Origin: DATHVI01 sp035461385
GTDB taxonomy: Bacteria > Actinomycetota > Thermoleophilia > Solirubrobacterales > 70-9
Assembly: GCA_035461385.1 (NCBI GenBank)
Contig: DATHVI010000110.1
Location: 1 to 6,524 of the forward strand
Reading direction: 5' to 3'
DNA: 6,524 bases
Both the position numbers and the translations under genes were made by a program. Position 1 is the stretch's first letter, and each line of letters opens with the position of its first letter. Below, piece by piece: positions 6,409 to 6,524 of this stretch. The notes under the pieces were generated by a model that searched no databases, had not been told where the DNA came from, and saw nothing but the letters and a program-made list of their open reading frames with translations.

Positions 6409-6524
6409 GCGCGGAGCCACGACAAGGGAGCGCTGATTCCCGGGCGAAGCGCGATCCAGGGTCTGTGAGCGCGGAGTCACGACAAGGGAGCGCTGATTCC
6501 CGGGCGAAGCGCGATCCAGGGTCT
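6405..6524 (+). CDS. Possible 5' end of a repeat-encoded protein (partial)
   Basis: GTG at 6405 overlaps the Rieske stop as GTGA, the usual arrangement for translational coupling. The frame stays open for all 40 codons to the window end. It reads as two copies of a 20-residue unit, SAEPRQGSADSRAKRDPGS plus a leading Val/Met, with Pro changed to Ser at position 5 of the second copy. The peptide is rich in Ser, Ala, Arg, Asp and Gly, strongly charged and without hydrophobic runs, so it would be disordered with no signal peptide or membrane segment. I recognise no family. The real start may be a GTG in a later unit, with the repeat lengthening the N-terminus or leader. The repeat could also be non-coding and open only by chance, since a minus-strand frame is open too. 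A Rieske reductase gene would be an expected downstream partner, but nothing visible shows one. Confidence 0.35.
   Translation, partial: MSAEPRQGSADSRAKRDPGSVSAESRQGSADSRAKRDPGS
6427..6457 (+). other. Hairpin-capable segment inside the repeat unit
   Basis: The segment can fold as GGA, GCGC, a TGA bulge, TTC, loop CCGGGC, GAA, GCGC, a GA bulge, then TCC. It is repeated exactly at 6487-6517. In RNA each unit could form one short imperfect stem-loop directly after the Rieske stop codon. There is no T-run after it, so it is not a typical intrinsic terminator. Roles in mRNA end stability or processing are conjecture. Confidence 0.4.

Larger units (their letters stand above)
6399..6524 (+). repeat. 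60-bp tandem repeat across the Rieske gene stop codon
   Basis: The sequence beginning GGGTCTGTGAGCGCGGAG at 6399 recurs at 6459, and GGGTCT begins again at 6519, giving an exact 60-bp period. Two full units and the first six bases of a third are visible before the window ends. The two units differ at one position, C6417 versus T6477. The first unit includes the last codon and stop of the Rieske gene. Sixty is a multiple of three, so one plus-strand frame stays open through both units. Each unit also contains a hairpin-capable segment (6427-6457 and 6487-6517). The total copy number is unknown because the array leaves the window. Confidence 0.95.

Noticed and set aside
4792..6480. Long minus-strand open frame opposite the Rieske gene and running through the 60-bp repeat
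   Set aside because: It covers a Rieske gene with intact metal ligands and a strong ribosome site. Its translation has no recognisable domain and it has no ribosome site.
6399..6524. The 60-bp repeat as a CRISPR array
   Set aside because: The whole 60-bp unit is repeated with only one difference. There are no variable spacers between conserved repeats and no cas gene is nearby.

Overview
The window is very GC-rich. All four complete genes use codons ending in G or C, and two promoters appear to drive almost leaderless messages. This fits a high-GC actinobacterium. A deep-branching group such as Thermoleophilia is my guess, but nothing in the sequence proves it. I see no rRNA, tRNA, transposase, CRISPR array or phage gene.

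Layout. A minus-strand block holds three enzyme genes. In transcription order they are an acyl-CoA dehydrogenase (5153-3945), an ADP-forming acyl-CoA synthetase of the CoA-binding/ATP-grasp type (3911-1851, 33 bp behind it) and a phytoene-desaturase-like FAD oxidoreductase (1767-49, 83 bp further on, with its own promoter-like region). On the plus strand, diverging from the dehydrogenase across a 64-bp gap, is a Rieske non-heme iron oxygenase alpha subunit (5218-6408). Its stop codon overlaps the GTG of a further open frame that runs off the window. That frame consists of a 60-bp tandem repeat, almost identical between copies and read as a 20-residue peptide repeat. Bases 1-48 are GC-rich sequence downstream of the oxidoreductase with no gene I can support. 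No gene-free stretch exceeds 100 bp.

How the genes may work together. A Rieske oxygenase, an acyl-CoA ligase, an acyl-CoA dehydrogenase and an FAD oxidoreductase look like a catabolic cluster: oxygenation or demethylation of a substrate, CoA activation of a carboxylate, then alpha,beta-dehydrogenation. The Rieske active site has a glutamate at the bridging position, as in carnitine/betaine-type Rieske enzymes, so a quaternary amine or similar substrate is possible but unproven. The Rieske reductase and the electron-transfer flavoprotein are not in the window.

The least expected signals are non-coding. A 15-base box (TGCKATTKACTACAA, 13 of 15 identical) occurs at both the oxidoreductase promoter and the divergent dehydrogenase/Rieske promoter, at nearly the same distance from the start codons. 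This suggests one regulator controls the whole cluster. The second signal is the hairpin-forming 60-bp repeat at the Rieske gene's stop codon.
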